A stretch of 64,000 nt of DNA from a bacterium (GCA_024635475.1 JAGXIW010000005.1:1-64000), one strand, 5' to 3'. Positions 9,977 through 22,400 are shown, numbered from the stretch's first letter. Made by a program: numbers and translations. The notes: generated from the sequence alone by a model not told the origin.

Positions 9977-11470
9977 TTACTCTCTCTCCACTCTACTACC
10001 ACTTTTATCATCAACTATTTTGTATCCCAAAGTATCTATTTCATTTCTTATCTTGTCAGCTAAAGCAAAATCTTTATCTTTTTTTGCTTGATTTCTATCT
10101 TCAAGCTTTTTTTGTACATCATCAGGTATAATTTCATTTGTATTATCTGTAAAATCGATTATTCCAAGTACTTCATTAAAAGTCTTGAACATATCAAGTA
10201 TGGCATTGTATTCTTCTAAACTTATATTTTTAAGTTCTTTATTTACAAAAGTAATAAAATTGTAAAATATAGCAAGAGCTTCTACAAAATCGAAATCATC
10301 TTCCAATTTTTCTATATAATCAGTCACAAATACTTGCATACTATCTCTAAAATCTCTTCTTACTCATTTTACTTTTAATTCTCCTGATTTTTGAATTGTA
10401 ATATCTTTTTCTGATACTATAGATTTCCTTGCTAGATATAGCTTTTTTATTGTTTCATCAATTCTTTCTATACTATTGAAGTTTTGTTCTAATTTTTTGA
10501 AAGAGAAATCTATATTATCTTTATATTTTCAGTTTATAAAACTTAATCTAAAACTCCTATATAAATCTGAATTAGATACTTTTCATTCGTATTTTTTTTC
10601 TATATCTCTTAGAGTATAAAAATTACCAAGACTTTTACTCATTTTTTTTCCATCTACCATCAGATGTCAACTATGAATCCAGTATTTTGAAAATTTCTTT
10701 CAAGTAACGGCTTCACTTTGAGCTATCTCATTTTGATGATGTGGAAAAATCAAATCAACTCATCACATATGAATATCTATTTCAGGTCAAAAATGAGTCA
10801 GATTACAAGCTGAACACTCTATATGCCAACCTGGACGACCTTTGATTGTTATTGTTTTATCAACTACAAACTCTTTCTCCCAATAATTTTCTCCATCTTC
10901 TTTTTTCCATGCTTTCCAAAGTACGAAATCAGAAGCATCTTCTTTTTCGTATTCATCATTGTCTATTCTTACACTTTTTTTCATTCATTTGAAGTCTAGA
11001 TGAGCAAGTTTTCCATAATCATTAAATTTAGAGATATCATAATACACACTTCCGTCTTCTCATATATAAGCATATCACTTTTTTAGTAATATATTTGTCA
11101 TATATACCATTTCATCAATCAAAGTTGAAATAGGAACTATCTTATCAGCTTTAGTTATTCAGATTTTTTCTATATCTTCCAAAAATATCTTTGTAAATTT
11201 TTCAGTAAAATCTTTCAAATTTTCTCAGGCTTTTTGACTCTCTCTTATAGTTTTATCATCTATATCAGTTATATTCATGAGTACTGATACTTTATAACCC
11301 AAGAATTTCATAGTCTTAATAACTAAATCAGCAGATATATAAGCTCTTAAATTACCAATATGAGCATAATTATAAACTGTAGGGCCACAAAAATAAAGTT
11401 TTACTATTTCTTGTCTTAGAGGTTTAAATCTTTCTTTTTCTCTTGTTAGGGTATTGTATATTTGTAACAT
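9977..11470 (-). CDS. cysS: Cysteinyl-tRNA synthetase
   Basis: About 497 residues. It charges tRNA-Cys. The class I motifs are present: [14 protein letters not shown] holds the HIGH-like signature (HIGN), and KMSKSLGN is the KMSKS loop. Zinc ligands are seen in [14 protein letters not shown] and the HxxNE region. The C-terminal helical anticodon domain ([14 protein letters not shown]) is complete. I take the ATG at 11470 because MLQIYNTL matches the usual family start and begins 4 nt after the upstream stop. An alternative ATG at 11485 would overlap that gene. Confidence 0.95.
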
Positions 11471-11474
11471 ATTT

Positions 11475-11774
11475 TTAGTTATCATTTAAATAATAATCGT
11501 CATTATCGCTTTCACTTTTTTCTTTTTTCTTTTTTGGTTTATTTCACTTAATCTTGTCCATCATCATTTTAGAAGCTTTGGTAGGTGTCATATAGCCCTC
11601 AATATGTTTATCAAACATAACTACAGGTCATTGTTTACAATTATCAAGACAAGCATAAGTTGAAATAATTACATTACTCAAATCAAATCTTTCTTTATCT
11701 CTCTCAAGCCTTTGAAGTATATATTCACTATACTTTTCTTTACATCCATTTCACATACAAACCTGTATTTTCAT
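11475..11774 (-). CDS. Thioredoxin-like 2Fe-2S ferredoxin-like protein
   Basis: 99 residues. It opens MKIQVCMGNGCKEK and carries [15 protein letters not shown] in the middle, the Cys pattern of thioredoxin-fold [2Fe-2S] proteins (NuoE/HoxE-like and the stand-alone (2Fe-2S) ferredoxins). The C-terminal tail is Lys/Asp-rich and lacks structure signals. It probably transfers electrons; the partner is unknown. It precedes cysS on the same strand with nearly touching ends, so the two are likely co-transcribed. Confidence 0.82.
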
Positions 11775-11929
11775 ATAGTAAAATTAGAAAATAATCATTA
11801 TCTTTTTGGTATTCTACTTTTTTTATGAGATTTTACAAAAAAAATTTGATAATTTAAAATTTTTCATATAATCTAAAAGTCTAAAGATTAATTGTTTTTA
11901 AAGTAATACTTATCTTTAAGCTGTAAAAT

Positions 11930-12005
11930 GCCGGGATAGCTCAGTTGGTAGAGCAACGGATTGAAAATCCGTGTGTCGCAAGTTCAAGTCTCGCTCTCGG
12001 CACCA
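11930..12005 (+). tRNA. tRNA-Phe (GAA)
   Basis: Full cloverleaf with acceptor stem gccggga / tctcggc (one G:U), D loop AGCTCAGTTGGTAGAGC, anticodon arm cggat-TTGAAAA-atccg with anticodon GAA, T arm gcaagTTCAAGTCtcgc and an encoded ACCA end. Confidence 0.96.
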
Positions 12006-12017
12006 TTTAAATAATAT

Positions 12018-12053
12018 AAAAAAATAAAGCTAGAATTTCTAGTTTTATTTTTT
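12018..12053 (+). terminator. Terminator after tRNA-Phe
   Basis: Stem aaaaaataaa-ctaga / tctag-ttttatttttt about 13 nt beyond the tRNA 3-prime end. Confidence 0.75.
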
Positions 12054-12110
12054 GTTTCTAGGGAGTTTGCAAATTATTTGACTATAAAAATAGTTAAATA
12101 TAATAATAAT

Positions 12111-12983
12111 ATGAATAAAATAATAAAAATACTATTTTTTGTACTTTTATCACTTATTTTCACAAGTGTTTTTTCTTTTGATATTGCTACTTTATGAACT
12201 ATAAATTCATCTGTTATAGATAAAGTATGAATTTTAAAAACAGAAGAAAAACAAAATATAGAATCAAAAATTCAAGCACTAAGAGATAAGTACACTACAG
12301 AAATCTTGTTAGTTATAATTCCTTCAACAGATGGGGAAGAGATATCATCAGTTTGAACAGAAATCTGACAAAAAATATGAGTTTGAAAAGCCGACAAAGA
12401 TAATTGAATAGTTGTACTTATAGCAATTGATGATAGAGCTTGGAATATATCAACAGGGTATTGAGTTGAGTGAGTTCTGCCTGATTTACTTGCAAATAAG
12501 ATATGAGAAAAAAACTTTGTTTTATTTAAAGAATCAAGATATTATGACTGAATAATATGAACCTTAAATGATTTTTGAAAGGCATTTGAAGGAGATCCTA
12601 GTATTATCTCTCTGCAAAAAGAATCTATTCAAAATTCAGATATAAAAGATATATTTTGGATTATAGAATTTTTTGTTTTTATGTTTTTTTCTTCAGCTTT
12701 TTTAAAGCCAATCTTTAAAGAAAAAAAGTATAAAAAATTCTTTATTTATTTGTTAATAGCTTTTTTTATAACACTTCCATTTACATATTATTTTTTAAAA
12801 ACAGTATTATGATCGATAATATTGAATATTTTTTTATGGATATTTTGATTAATTTTCTGAATAGCTTGAAATATATGAATTTGAAGATATAATAATTCTT
12901 GATGAAGGTCTTGAAGAGGTTGAGGTTTTGGTTGATTTTGATGAGGTAGTTTTGGTTGATGATGAAGTTCTTGAAAATGGTAA
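12111..12983 (+). CDS. TPM-domain membrane protein (YgcG-like)
   Basis: 290 residues. A signal peptide or anchor (1-22) precedes a TPM domain (about 25-150) with TEILLVIIPSTDG, GVGKADKDNGIVVLIAIDDR and NISTGYGVEGVLPD. Two or three hydrophobic segments follow (about 182-255), then a Gly-rich end, GGGFGGFGGGSFGGGGSSG, encoded largely by TGA. The TPM fold is found in thylakoid PSII-repair proteins and in bacterial membrane proteins of unclear role. The LemA gene lies 30 nt downstream; TPM and LemA pairs are common in bacteria and are thought to act together in the envelope. Confidence 0.88.
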
Positions 12984-13013
12984 TAAATAATTTATTTTTT
13001 TAATTTTTTTTAT

Positions 13014-13625
13014 ATGGAAAATACTACTGTAGAAAATAAAGGGAACACTAAGTGGATAATTCGGTGAATAATAATTTTTATTTTAGTAAGTATTGTAGGT
13101 TCTTTTTTTTGAAAATATAATAATTTTGTATCTATGGAAGAATGAGTTAAAACTGCTTGGTCTCAGGTAGAAAATCAATATCAAAGAAGATATGACTTGA
13201 TACCAAATATAGTAAATACAGTAAAGTGAGAAGCAAATTTTGAGAAATCTACATTGGAAGCTGTGACTCAAGCAAGAGCTTCAGCAACAAAAACAAATAT
13301 CAATATAAATGATGCAAAAGAAATGGCAGATTATCAAAAAGAGCAAGCATGAATTTCCCAAGCATTATCTAGATTGCTAGTGGTTAGTGAAAATTATCCA
13401 AATTTAAAAGCAAACAAATGATTTGAAGATTTGAGAGTAACATTGGAATGAACTGAAAATAGAATATCTACAGAAAGAATGAGATACAATGAAAAAGTAC
13501 AAGAATTTAATACTTTTATAAGACAATTTCCGAATAATATAATTGCTTCTATGTTTTCTTTTGAAAAGAAAAATTTATTTGAAGCAGATATAAAAGCAAA
13601 TGAAGCTCCAAAAGTAGAATTTTAG
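13014..13625 (+). CDS. lemA: LemA family protein
   Basis: 203 residues. One N-terminal transmembrane helix (about 18-36) is followed by a long helical domain with the family signatures WSQVENQYQRRYDLIPNIVN, LEAVTQARASA, SRLLVVSENYPNLKAN and RYNEKVQEFNT. The length is normal for LemA. The exact role is unknown; the protein is a helical, extracytoplasmic domain anchored in the membrane. Start ATG and stop TAG are clear. It pairs with the TPM gene upstream. Confidence 0.95.
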
Positions 13626-13649
13626 GATATAGAATGCAGGTTATAAAAT

Positions 13650-13702
13650 AAAGGTTATTACTGTAATTCTCCCGTATAACGAAGAATCCCTTAAACTTGG
13701 TA
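13650..13702. repeat. Degenerate palindromic repeat fragment
   Basis: attactgtaattctcccgta followed by taacgaagaatcccttaaac is a decayed half of the palindromic element found at 48189-48278 and inside murD (61045-61139). The stretch 13626-13802 otherwise holds no gene. Confidence 0.55.
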
Positions 13703-13750
13703 TTTATAAAAAACAAAAAGATTGATGGTTATAAATTTAATCACATTATT

Positions 13751-13789
13751 AAAAAAGCATTAAAATTATATAATCTTAATGCTTTTTTT
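13751..13789. terminator. Bidirectional terminator
   Basis: Stem aaaaaagcattaa / ttaatgctttttt between the convergent lemA and SulP genes. Confidence 0.85.
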
Positions 13790-13802
13790 GAAAGTAAATA
13801 AA

Positions 13803-15467
13803 CTAGTTAACACTACATTTTTTGATTAATAGGTCTAATACTTCACTAGTTGAACCATAAACTTTTTGTTCTTTTTTCAATTCTCTATAAAAATGAAAAT
13901 GAGATAGAGTAATTTTTAAATTTGATTCTACTCAAGAAATATAAACTGTAATATTCTTTGAATGTAATTTTTCTACCATTTGTTCTAATGCCTCTAATCA
14001 ATCTAAATCTATATCACCTCACATATGACTAAAAGAAAAAATTATAGTTTGATTTTTTTCTAGTTTTTCTATTCTTTCTATATTACTTTCAGTAGTTAGG
14101 TAATTAAGACCAGATATAAATTTCATTAAAATTAAATCATTTTCTTTTTGATCTTTTATATATTCTCAAAATCTCATTTTTCAGAATAATTTATTGTCTC
14201 TAAACACTGATACATTTACATGACTATTTATAATTCTCCTTACAAATATAATTAATGATACACTTGTTCAAATAAGTATTCAGAAAATAGCATCTTCTAA
14301 AACAGCAAAAAAAGTTGTTAATATCATTATAAAAAATGAAGTTTTTTCTACCTTATAAACTTTTTTTATTAAAGATATATTTATTAATGATAAAGATATA
14401 TTTATCAGAATAGCAGCTATAATAGGATAAGGTAAAAATTTAAAATAATCATTAAAAAATAATGATCAGATTATAAGTGTGAATACTCAAACTAATAATG
14501 AAGCAGATTTATGTGTAGCTCAAGAATTTATGTTTAGAGCTGTTCTTATAAAAACTGCAGTTGTTGGTAATCATCAACATAATCAAGAGGCTATATTTGA
14601 AATTCAAAGTCATAAGATTTCCTTACTTTTACTAAATTTTTCATTTTTCATGTTACTGGCTGTTTTAGCCGATATAATTGTTTCCAATACTGCAACTATA
14701 GCTATAACTAAAGAAGTAATAAAAATAGTTTTAATTATTTTTATTACTTCATTAATACTTCCTACTTCTATAAATTTAAAAGGAAATTCAGCTAATTTAA
14801 AAGTCAATTCAGGAAATTTATTTGAAAGTAGTAGTATATCTGGAAATGCTCATTTATTAACTAATAGTCAAAGTATTATTCAAACTAGAGTAAGAAATAT
14901 AACAGATGGAAATCTTGGAAAATACTTTTTTCAAATCATCAAAAAACTTAATCAAGACAAGAAAACTATGAAAGCAACAATATTTACATCACTTAAATGT
15001 TTAAATACTTCTAAAACATTTAAGTAAATTTCTTTATGAGTTTGTATTTCTAATCATAAAGCTCCTGGAAGTTGTGATAAAAATATTGTTATTCATACTG
15101 CAAAAATAAAACCATGAAGTGTATTTGATGGAATTAGGATTATATATTTTATAATTTTAAGAAAGTATATAATAAGTATAATTATTCAAGAAAGTATAGT
15201 TACAAATGGTAAAAGTAAAGCTCAATCAGGTCAATGAGATAATACAAATGCTAAAAGTATAGATGATAAAGCTCAAGCTACTCAAAATACATTAAAATTA
15301 CTTGAAGCAAATATAGCTGCGAAGATTCATCACCAAATAGCTGTTATAAGTCATTGAGTTGGTGTAGCTCAACTTGCTATTGCTAGAGAAATAGAAAGAG
15401 GAATATTTATTAAAGCAACTGTTAATCAAGCTTTCCAATTGTTTTTTAGATTTTTTATAGTAAACAT
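13803..15467 (-). CDS. SulP family anion transporter
   Basis: 554 residues. It has about 10-12 membrane segments, beginning at NNWKAGLTVALINIPLSISL and passing through FVLSHGPDGALLLPF and VAVLETIISAK, and ends in a STAS domain (about 430-545, SFSHMGGDIDLDGLEALEQM). SulP proteins move sulfate, bicarbonate or other anions. The N-terminal sequence (PLSISLAIASGATPTQGL) resembles the bicarbonate/SulP subgroup, but the substrate cannot be read from sequence. It is downstream of a second SulP gene in the same direction. Confidence 0.9.
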
Positions 15468-15510
15468 AAAAGTAAATTAAAGAATAAATGAAATTTAATT
15501 AGTAATAGTT

Positions 15511-17262
15511 TTATTTAGCAGGAGTATATTTATAAAAATTGTCTAAATCCAATTTATCTCAAAATTTCTTTTTTGCATATTCTAAAGCATCTTCTCTTTT
15601 GAAAAATATTTTCTCTTTTGAAAAGTGTTCAAAGAAACCTGTATTTTCAAGCATTTCATAATGAGTTTTTCTAATCCTTGTAATATAAATTTCTAATCAT
15701 GATTGTCCAAATTTTTCAGTTATATTATCTATAACTTCTATTCATGTGGCATCTATTTCAGTGACTGCTTCAAAATCTAATATAATTACTTTTATATTCT
15801 TTTTTTCATTAACAAATTTTAATAATTTTCATTCAAAATATCATGCATTTCAAAAATATAAAGGTCAATCAAATCTATACATTCACACATTTTTGCTTGT
15901 TTCTAATCAAAATACTTTTGCTCATCTTAAATCTCAACTCTTATGCATAGATAATTCAGCAAAATTTGGTTTACTTGTACGATATATAAAGAGTCCAATT
16001 GATAATACAACTCAAACTATAATTCATTCTTCTAGTTTTGGAGCAAAATATAAAGTAGCAAAAAAAGTTATTATAGAGACTATTCAGTCATGTTTTTGTA
16101 CTTTAAATGCATGTTTTATAGGTTCTATTTTAATTAAGTTAATAACTGCCATTATAATAACTGCAGCAAGTGTAGCTTGTGGTAAATGATAAAGTAGGGG
16201 AGTTAGAAATAATAAAGTTAATGCAACAATTATACCAGTAACAATTGAAGAAAATCAAGTACGAGCTCAAGCAGCAAAATTTACAGCACTTCTAGAAAAA
16301 GATCAACTAACAGGGTATCATGAAAATAAACTAGATACTATATTAGATAATCATTGTCCTACAAGTTCTTGATTTGCTGAGATTTTTTGTTTATCTTGAG
16401 AAGCCATTCACTTTGCTATTGATATAGCTTCCATAAATCAAACTAGAGATATAACTATAGCAGTTCATAAAAGAGATTTTATTATATCAAAATCTAAAGG
16501 TGGTAATTTAAAAGGTGGTAATCACTTTGGAATTGCTCATATTATACTTTTTGTTCATCAAATTTCTTCATATCAAATAAAATAAGATATAGTAGTAAAA
16601 ATAGCTACAGTTATTAAAACTCAAGGTAGTTTTTTATTAATTTTTTTAATTATAAAAAGTAATGCAATAGATCATAAAGCAATAGCTAAAGTTGTTAAAA
16701 CTGTTCAAGATAAAGCATTTTGTATAGTTCACCATACTATTTCATATTGATGTTCTCATTTTCAAGATGTTACTCAAAATATTTTATTTAATTGAGAACT
16801 TGCAATGATTAGAGCTCAAGCATTTGTAAATCATACTACAACAGGATGAGATAAAAAATTAACAACTACTCATAGTTTTAAAAGTCAAAGAGATAATTGA
16901 AATATTCAAACAAGTAAAGCTAAAAGTGCTGCATAAACCATAAATCAAGTAGGATTTGCAGTAGCTAGAGGTTCAAGTGCTATAGCTGTCATAAGTGATA
17001 CTATTGCAACGGGTCAAGTAGCTAATTGTCTAGATGATCCAAAAAAAGCAGCAATCATAACAGGCAAAAAAGAAGCATATAGTCAAATATAAACAGGTAA
17101 TCCTGCAAGTTGAGCATATGCCATTGATTGGGGAATAAGTACTAGAGCAACAGTTATTCAAGCTATTATATCAGCTTTTAGGACTTCTTTATCTTTTAGT
17201 TCTCATATCCATGATTTAAAAGGAGTGAATCTAGATAGTATTGAAGAGCAGATTTTTTTCAT
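15511..17262 (-). CDS. SulP family anion transporter (classical type)
   Basis: 583 residues. It opens with FKSWIGELKDKEVLKADIIA then GITVALVLIPQSMAYAQLAG and LPVYIGLYASFLPVMIAAFF, the well-known SulP signature. Multiple membrane segments and a STAS domain (last 120 residues, with VTEIDATGIEVI-like order) follow. Many glycines are TGA, so the standard code breaks it up. It precedes the second SulP gene by about 45 nt, so the two could form an operon. Sulfate or another anion is the likely substrate; this cannot be settled here. Confidence 0.92.
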
Positions 17263-17643
17263 AAATTAAAAATTAGAAAAATAAACCGAGTTGTTATATT
17301 CTGAATTTAAAAAAAATCAAATTTTTTTTGAAAATAAAAGGTTCTAATATAAATTCAAGGGTTTTAAATATATTAAATATTGCTTTTAATATCTTATTTA
17401 ATGAGTTTTATTTATAATTAAATATTTGCGAATTTATTTAATTAATTTTAGTTAAAAAAATAATTATAATTCAAATTATAACTTAATAATAATTTTACAG
17501 TATCAAATTTAAACTTAATTTAAACATTATTTGTATAATAGGCTTATCTTAAAAAGGTAGATAACAATTATAAAAAAATAATAATAAAATAATTGCTAAC
17601 AAATTTTTTTAAGATAAAAAGTTTATTTATTAATAATTTATAT
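17263..17643. other. Long AT-rich divergent intergenic region
   Basis: About 380 bp without a gene between the divergent SulP and small exported protein genes. A promoter-like TATAAT lies near 17533, followed by a long imperfect hairpin at 17544-17617, listed separately. Confidence 0.6.
17544..17617 (+). promoter_or_regulatory. Leader hairpin upstream of small exported protein and two-component genes
   Basis: ttatcttaaaaa (17544-17555) pairs with tttttaagataa (17606-17617), and inner segments acaattat / ataattg extend the helix. It would lie in the 5-prime leader, 26 nt before the ATG at 17644, and could control that transcript. No known riboswitch is recognised. Confidence 0.4.
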
Positions 17644-17880
17644 ATGAAAAAAACTATTATCGCTTGAATATTTGTTATAATTTTTTGATTAGGATTGATT
17701 TCTTATACATTGGCATATAATTGATGAAATAGAGGAACTTGAACTTATGTTCCTGGAACAAATTCTGGATCTAATACTTTTGTAGATGCTGATTCAGATG
17801 GAGTATGTGATAACTATAAAAATCGTCCAATGGATTGAACTTGAAGAGGTCATGGAAGATGAATGTGAAGACATAGATAA
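17644..17880 (+). CDS. Small exported Gly/Arg/His-rich protein
   Basis: 78 residues. A signal peptide or anchor (1-24) is followed by Gly/Thr-rich sequence, the calcium-loop-like DADSDGVCDNYKNRP, and a tail rich in Gly, Arg and His (GRGHGRGMGRHR). The single Cys and the His-rich tail hint at metal binding, but this is not shown. It is 76 nt upstream of a response regulator and kinase, so it may be their target or a sensed component. Confidence 0.75.
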
Positions 17881-17956
17881 TTTTATTTATAAAACTTAAA
17901 CTTCACTTAAACAAAAAAATTATTATACTATTAATTGATAGTATAATAATTTTTTT

Positions 17957-18619
17957 ATGAAAATACTTATAGTCGAAGATCATCCAAAATTGAGAGATAA
18001 TATCGCAAAATATCTCAAAATAAATTCATACTTAGCAGAAACAGCTATTCATTGATTAGAAGCTTTAGAAAAACTAAGAAACACTGATTATGATCTAATA
18101 ATTTTGGATATAAATATGCCACTTATGAATGGTAAAGAATTTATGAAAAAATTGAGAGAGTGAAAAAAAGATATCCCAGTAATAGCTTTGACTTCAAATT
18201 CCACATTGGATGATAAAGTAGAAATGTTTGATTTATGAGTTGATGATTATCTAACAAAACCCTTTGAACTAAAAGAATTAGAACTCAGAATCAAATCTCT
18301 AACAAAAAGAAAAGATTTAAAAATAGAAGATATTTTAACTATAAATGATATAATAATAAATCTATCAAAACATAAAGTTTATAAAGATGATAAGGAAATA
18401 GAATTATCAAACAAAGAATATCTAATTATAGAATTTCTAACTAAAAACAGATGATATCCAAAAAATAAGACAGAGATATTAGAAAAAGTATGGTGAGAAT
18501 TTGAAGAAAATCTGGATTTTTCTTCTACTACACTTGAAGCTCATATATCAACCATAAGAAAAAAGCTAGGGGCAAATCTTATAAAAACTATAAAATGAGT
18601 AGGGTATTTGGTAGAATAA
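17957..18619 (+). CDS. OmpR/PhoB-family response regulator
   Basis: 220 residues. The receiver domain has the acidic pair ED (7-8), phospho-acceptor Asp51 in LIILDINMP, conserved Thr in LTS and Lys in YLTKPFE. The C-terminal winged helix (about 125-218) carries LSNKEYLIIEFL, then ILEKVWGEFEEN and SSTTLEAHISTIRKKLG, typical of OmpR/PhoB. It is followed 21 nt later by the sensor kinase. The regulated genes are unknown. Confidence 0.95.
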
Positions 18620-18640
18620 AATTTATTAACTTTCTAATTT

Positions 18641-19459
18641 ATGAAAATATCAAAAGAACATACTATAGCACTAAAAATAAGTTTATTATTATTTATTTTT
18701 GGTTTGATTATGTTTTATTTTATTCAGTACTTAAATCATAATAGTATTGTTGATTTTAGATGACAATGACAAAATAAATTTATGCTTATATTTATTTTAT
18801 TAAGTATTTTTACATATTTTATAGCATATATATTAGCAAAAATCACAATAAAACCAATAGAAGATAATAATAAAAAATTAAAAGAATATAATCATAATCT
18901 AGCTCATGAGATCAAAACTCCTTTGGCAGTAGTAAAGTCAAACTTAGAATTACTTGAACTAGGATATGATAAGAGTTTGGTTGCATCAAGTATAGAAGAG
19001 ATAAATTCTATGAGAGATATAACAGATAATCTGCTTTTTTTAAGTGAAAATACTACTTTAAAAGATAATGAAAAAATTAGTTTTTTGGAAATTATACAAG
19101 GTTTGGAAATAAATATAAATTTAGATGTAAAAAAAGATTTTGTAATCAATGGAAACAAAGTTTTAATTACAAGACTTCTTTCAAACTTGCTTGAAAATGC
19201 AAAAAAATACAAAATATCAAATTCAAAAATACAAGTTTTTATCGATAAAAATATATTAAAAATATCAAATAAAGTAAAAAAAGATTTCAAAATTGATGAT
19301 ACATGTATACTTTTTGATACATTTTATAAACTTGATAATTCTAGAAATACTTCTTGATTTGGTCTTGGCTTATCAATCGTAAAAAAAATCTGTGACTTAC
19401 ATAATCTGAAAGTAAACATAAAAATTACAGATTGAATTTTTGAGGTTTCTGTTTCTTAA
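18641..19459 (+). CDS. Sensor histidine kinase with minimal sensor region
   Basis: 272 residues. Two membrane helices (about 11-29 and 45-65) flank only about 15 extracytoplasmic residues, so it has no classical periplasmic sensor domain. The H-box is NHNLAHEIKTPLAVVKSNLE with His89; the N-box is SNLLENAKKYK and the G-box SGFGLGLSIVKK. The stimulus may be membrane-borne or come from the small exported protein. Its stop codon overlaps the stop of the convergent thermonuclease gene in a shared TTAA. Confidence 0.94.
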
Positions 19460-22400
19460 TCAACTTTTCTAATCACAAAAAATCACATTATTGAAATAAG
19501 TAGTGATATCAAAAATATTAAAATTATATTTTTAGGAGTAGATTTATCTATTTCTTTTTTTATGTCTTTTACATCATATTTCATTTTTTTTGTAGTATTT
19601 TGAGCCAATACTTTTTTCTTTTTCTTTGTTTTCTTGGATTTTTTAACTTTTACTTTTTTATTTGCTTGTTTTACTTTATAGTCTTGAACTCCAAAAATAT
19701 AATCTTTTGATAAAGTTAAGCTTCTTGGAGCAAGATAAAAGTAATCTTGTCATCAATTTGAAACTAGGAATTGTAAACTATAATCACCGACTTTTAGATT
19801 CTCAGTAATTAAAAAACTATAATTTCATATCTCATTTGATTTTGTTTCTAATTTTGCATCATCAAATGTTAAGGTTATCAAAGAGTTAGGAAAAGTTTTT
19901 CAAGTTATTTTTAATCCACTTTTTAATTTTGAAGTCTTGTATGTTATGATTTTTTCTTGTTTTTCTACAATTTTTATAGTATTTTTTTCAGGTTCTATAA
20001 GTTCACTAAGTAAAGTATCAAAATCTTGTAAAATTGTTTTATCATCAATTTTACTTCTATACAAAAATACAAATAAAGTTTTATTAAACAGATTTTCTTT
20101 TATTGCATTTATCTCTACAAAACTTGTTACATTTCATATAAAATTTGTAAAACTTAGATTTTCTGGCATTTCTATATTTTCAAGCTCTACCAATTTATCT
20201 ATTTTTTCCAATAATTGCATTTCTTTTTTAACTTCATCATCTCACCAAATTCATAATTTTAGTTTTTTTGCCTCATTTTCTGCTTTTGCAAATTCTGCAC
20301 TATATTTAAAAGGGAAGTACAGATAAGCTCTTCAATATCATTTTTGTATAAGTAGTTTGTTTAAGTTTATATTATCTACCCACACATAACCAAGCAACCT
20401 ACCATACTTATCTCTATAATTATCCGCATCAAGTTCAAGTTCAATTTCTTTTCATTCTAAATATTCTTTTGTAAAATTAGATGCTTCTTTTCAGTAAAAT
20501 TGTACTTCTTTTTTGGGATGTTTTGTTTCTGGAGTATCAACTCAAATTAATCTAAGTTTTTCTTTTGTGTCGTCTTTAAATTGTATCAAAATAGTATCTC
20601 AATCTATTACATTTATCACTTTTACTTTTTCTTTTAGTTCTTTTTTGACTACAAATCATTCAGGAACCTCATAATTCCAAACCAATTTATCAATTATTGT
20701 AGAGTTATAAATCAGATTTATTTCATCAAAACTATTGTTTAAATTCAATTTAGTTTCTCCTTTATATAGTTTTTTTTCCTGATATGGAAGTAAATAAAAA
20801 TCATTTTTAATAATATAACTTTTACTTCATTTTCAAATCTTGTCATCTATTTCAAGTCATTTTATATTTACAAAATTTATTGAATCATTCTTGATTTTTA
20901 TCCATTCTCATTCTTCACTTCAGATAGGATTTGGTAGAGCTTCAATTATCTTTATATATTTTGTTATATTATCATTGATTTCTACTATTTCTTGCTCTTT
21001 TTCATAGACTTCAACTAGAAAATAATCTTCACTTGTTTCTCAAAATCTATCTACTACTTTGAGGTTTATTTTGTATTTTCAAGGAGAATATTTAACTGTT
21101 TTCGGATTAGCTTTTTCTTCAAAATTTCAGTTTCAAAAATCCCAATAATAATTTAGTTTTTCCAAATTTAAATCATTTGATTCACTTCAATCAAAATTTA
21201 CACTACATTCTTTTGTATTTTTACAGATCAATTTATTTCAAATTAATGTTTTATTTTGGCTTAACTTTCATTGTAATTTTATTTTTGCAGTAGGAGGGAG
21301 ATTAGATTCTTGTGCTTTACCTAGAAAATTATTTTTGAGAGTCATGTTTTTTTCTTCGCTAAATACTCAACTTTTATATATTGTAAGTTTTATTTTGTGT
21401 GATCAAGAATAATAATATACAAAAGATGGATTACAAGTTGTAGTATAGGTTTCTTTATAAATTCATCCTGCAAAATTCCAAAGACAGGTTTCATTCGAAC
21501 TATTTTTATATTGTATATTTATTTTGCATTTTTCTTCATTACATTCATAAGCATTTTCTCAAATTTCATTGGCTCATGATTGCATTATTATATTTTTAAT
21601 AATTTGAGTAATTCATCATTGAGAACTTGTATCTGATTTTACAGAAATAGACACTCATTCTGTCCCGACTTCTGGATCAGGATCTATTATGATAGAATTG
21701 GTATCGTTACCAAAACTCAAACTTCAAGTTTTGAAGTTATTAAGATTATCTTTTTCATATATTTTTGCAATTATAGTATGATTTCAAGTTCCATAATTTA
21801 TATAACCTGGATTACATTTTTTATCTGTATCAATTGTTGTAAAAGTACCGGATCAAAAACCCCATTCACAAGAATAATTGTTTTTATCATAAGTTCATGT
21901 AAATATGTTTTCAAGATTTAAGTTTACTTTACATTCAATATCTTTACATTTGTAAACTCAATTTAAAAGTTCTAATCAACTTTGAATTTCTATATCTACA
22001 TTAGGGATTTCTAAATTACTGGGCAAGAGTTCTTCTGCACTAGAATCTGTACCAGTATTAGCTTGTCATTCAGGACTTGTTTCGGAATCATTAATTAAGT
22101 CAATATAACCACTTCATGATTCTTCAAAACTTCAAGTATTACTATTTTGTCATCCTGAACTGCTAGACTGTCATCCTGAACTTGTTCCAGGATGATAAAA
22201 ATAGTTAGAAACTCCATTATTAAAACTTAAATTTCAAATTTTGAAGTTTAGAATATTATTTTTTTCATATATTTTTGCAGTGATAGTATAATTTCAAGTT
22301 CCATAATTTACATAACCTGGATTACATTTTTTATCCGTATCTATAGTTGTAAAAGTCCCAGATCCAAAATCCCATTCACAAAAATAATTGTTTTTATCAT

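Noticed and set aside
14479-15027. 182-codon plus-strand frame
   Set aside because: It is antisense to a SulP gene that is complete with TGA = Gly and shows membrane and STAS signatures; the plus frame has no family features.
15746-16189. 147-codon plus-strand frame
   Set aside because: Antisense to the STAS end and last helices of the second SulP gene.
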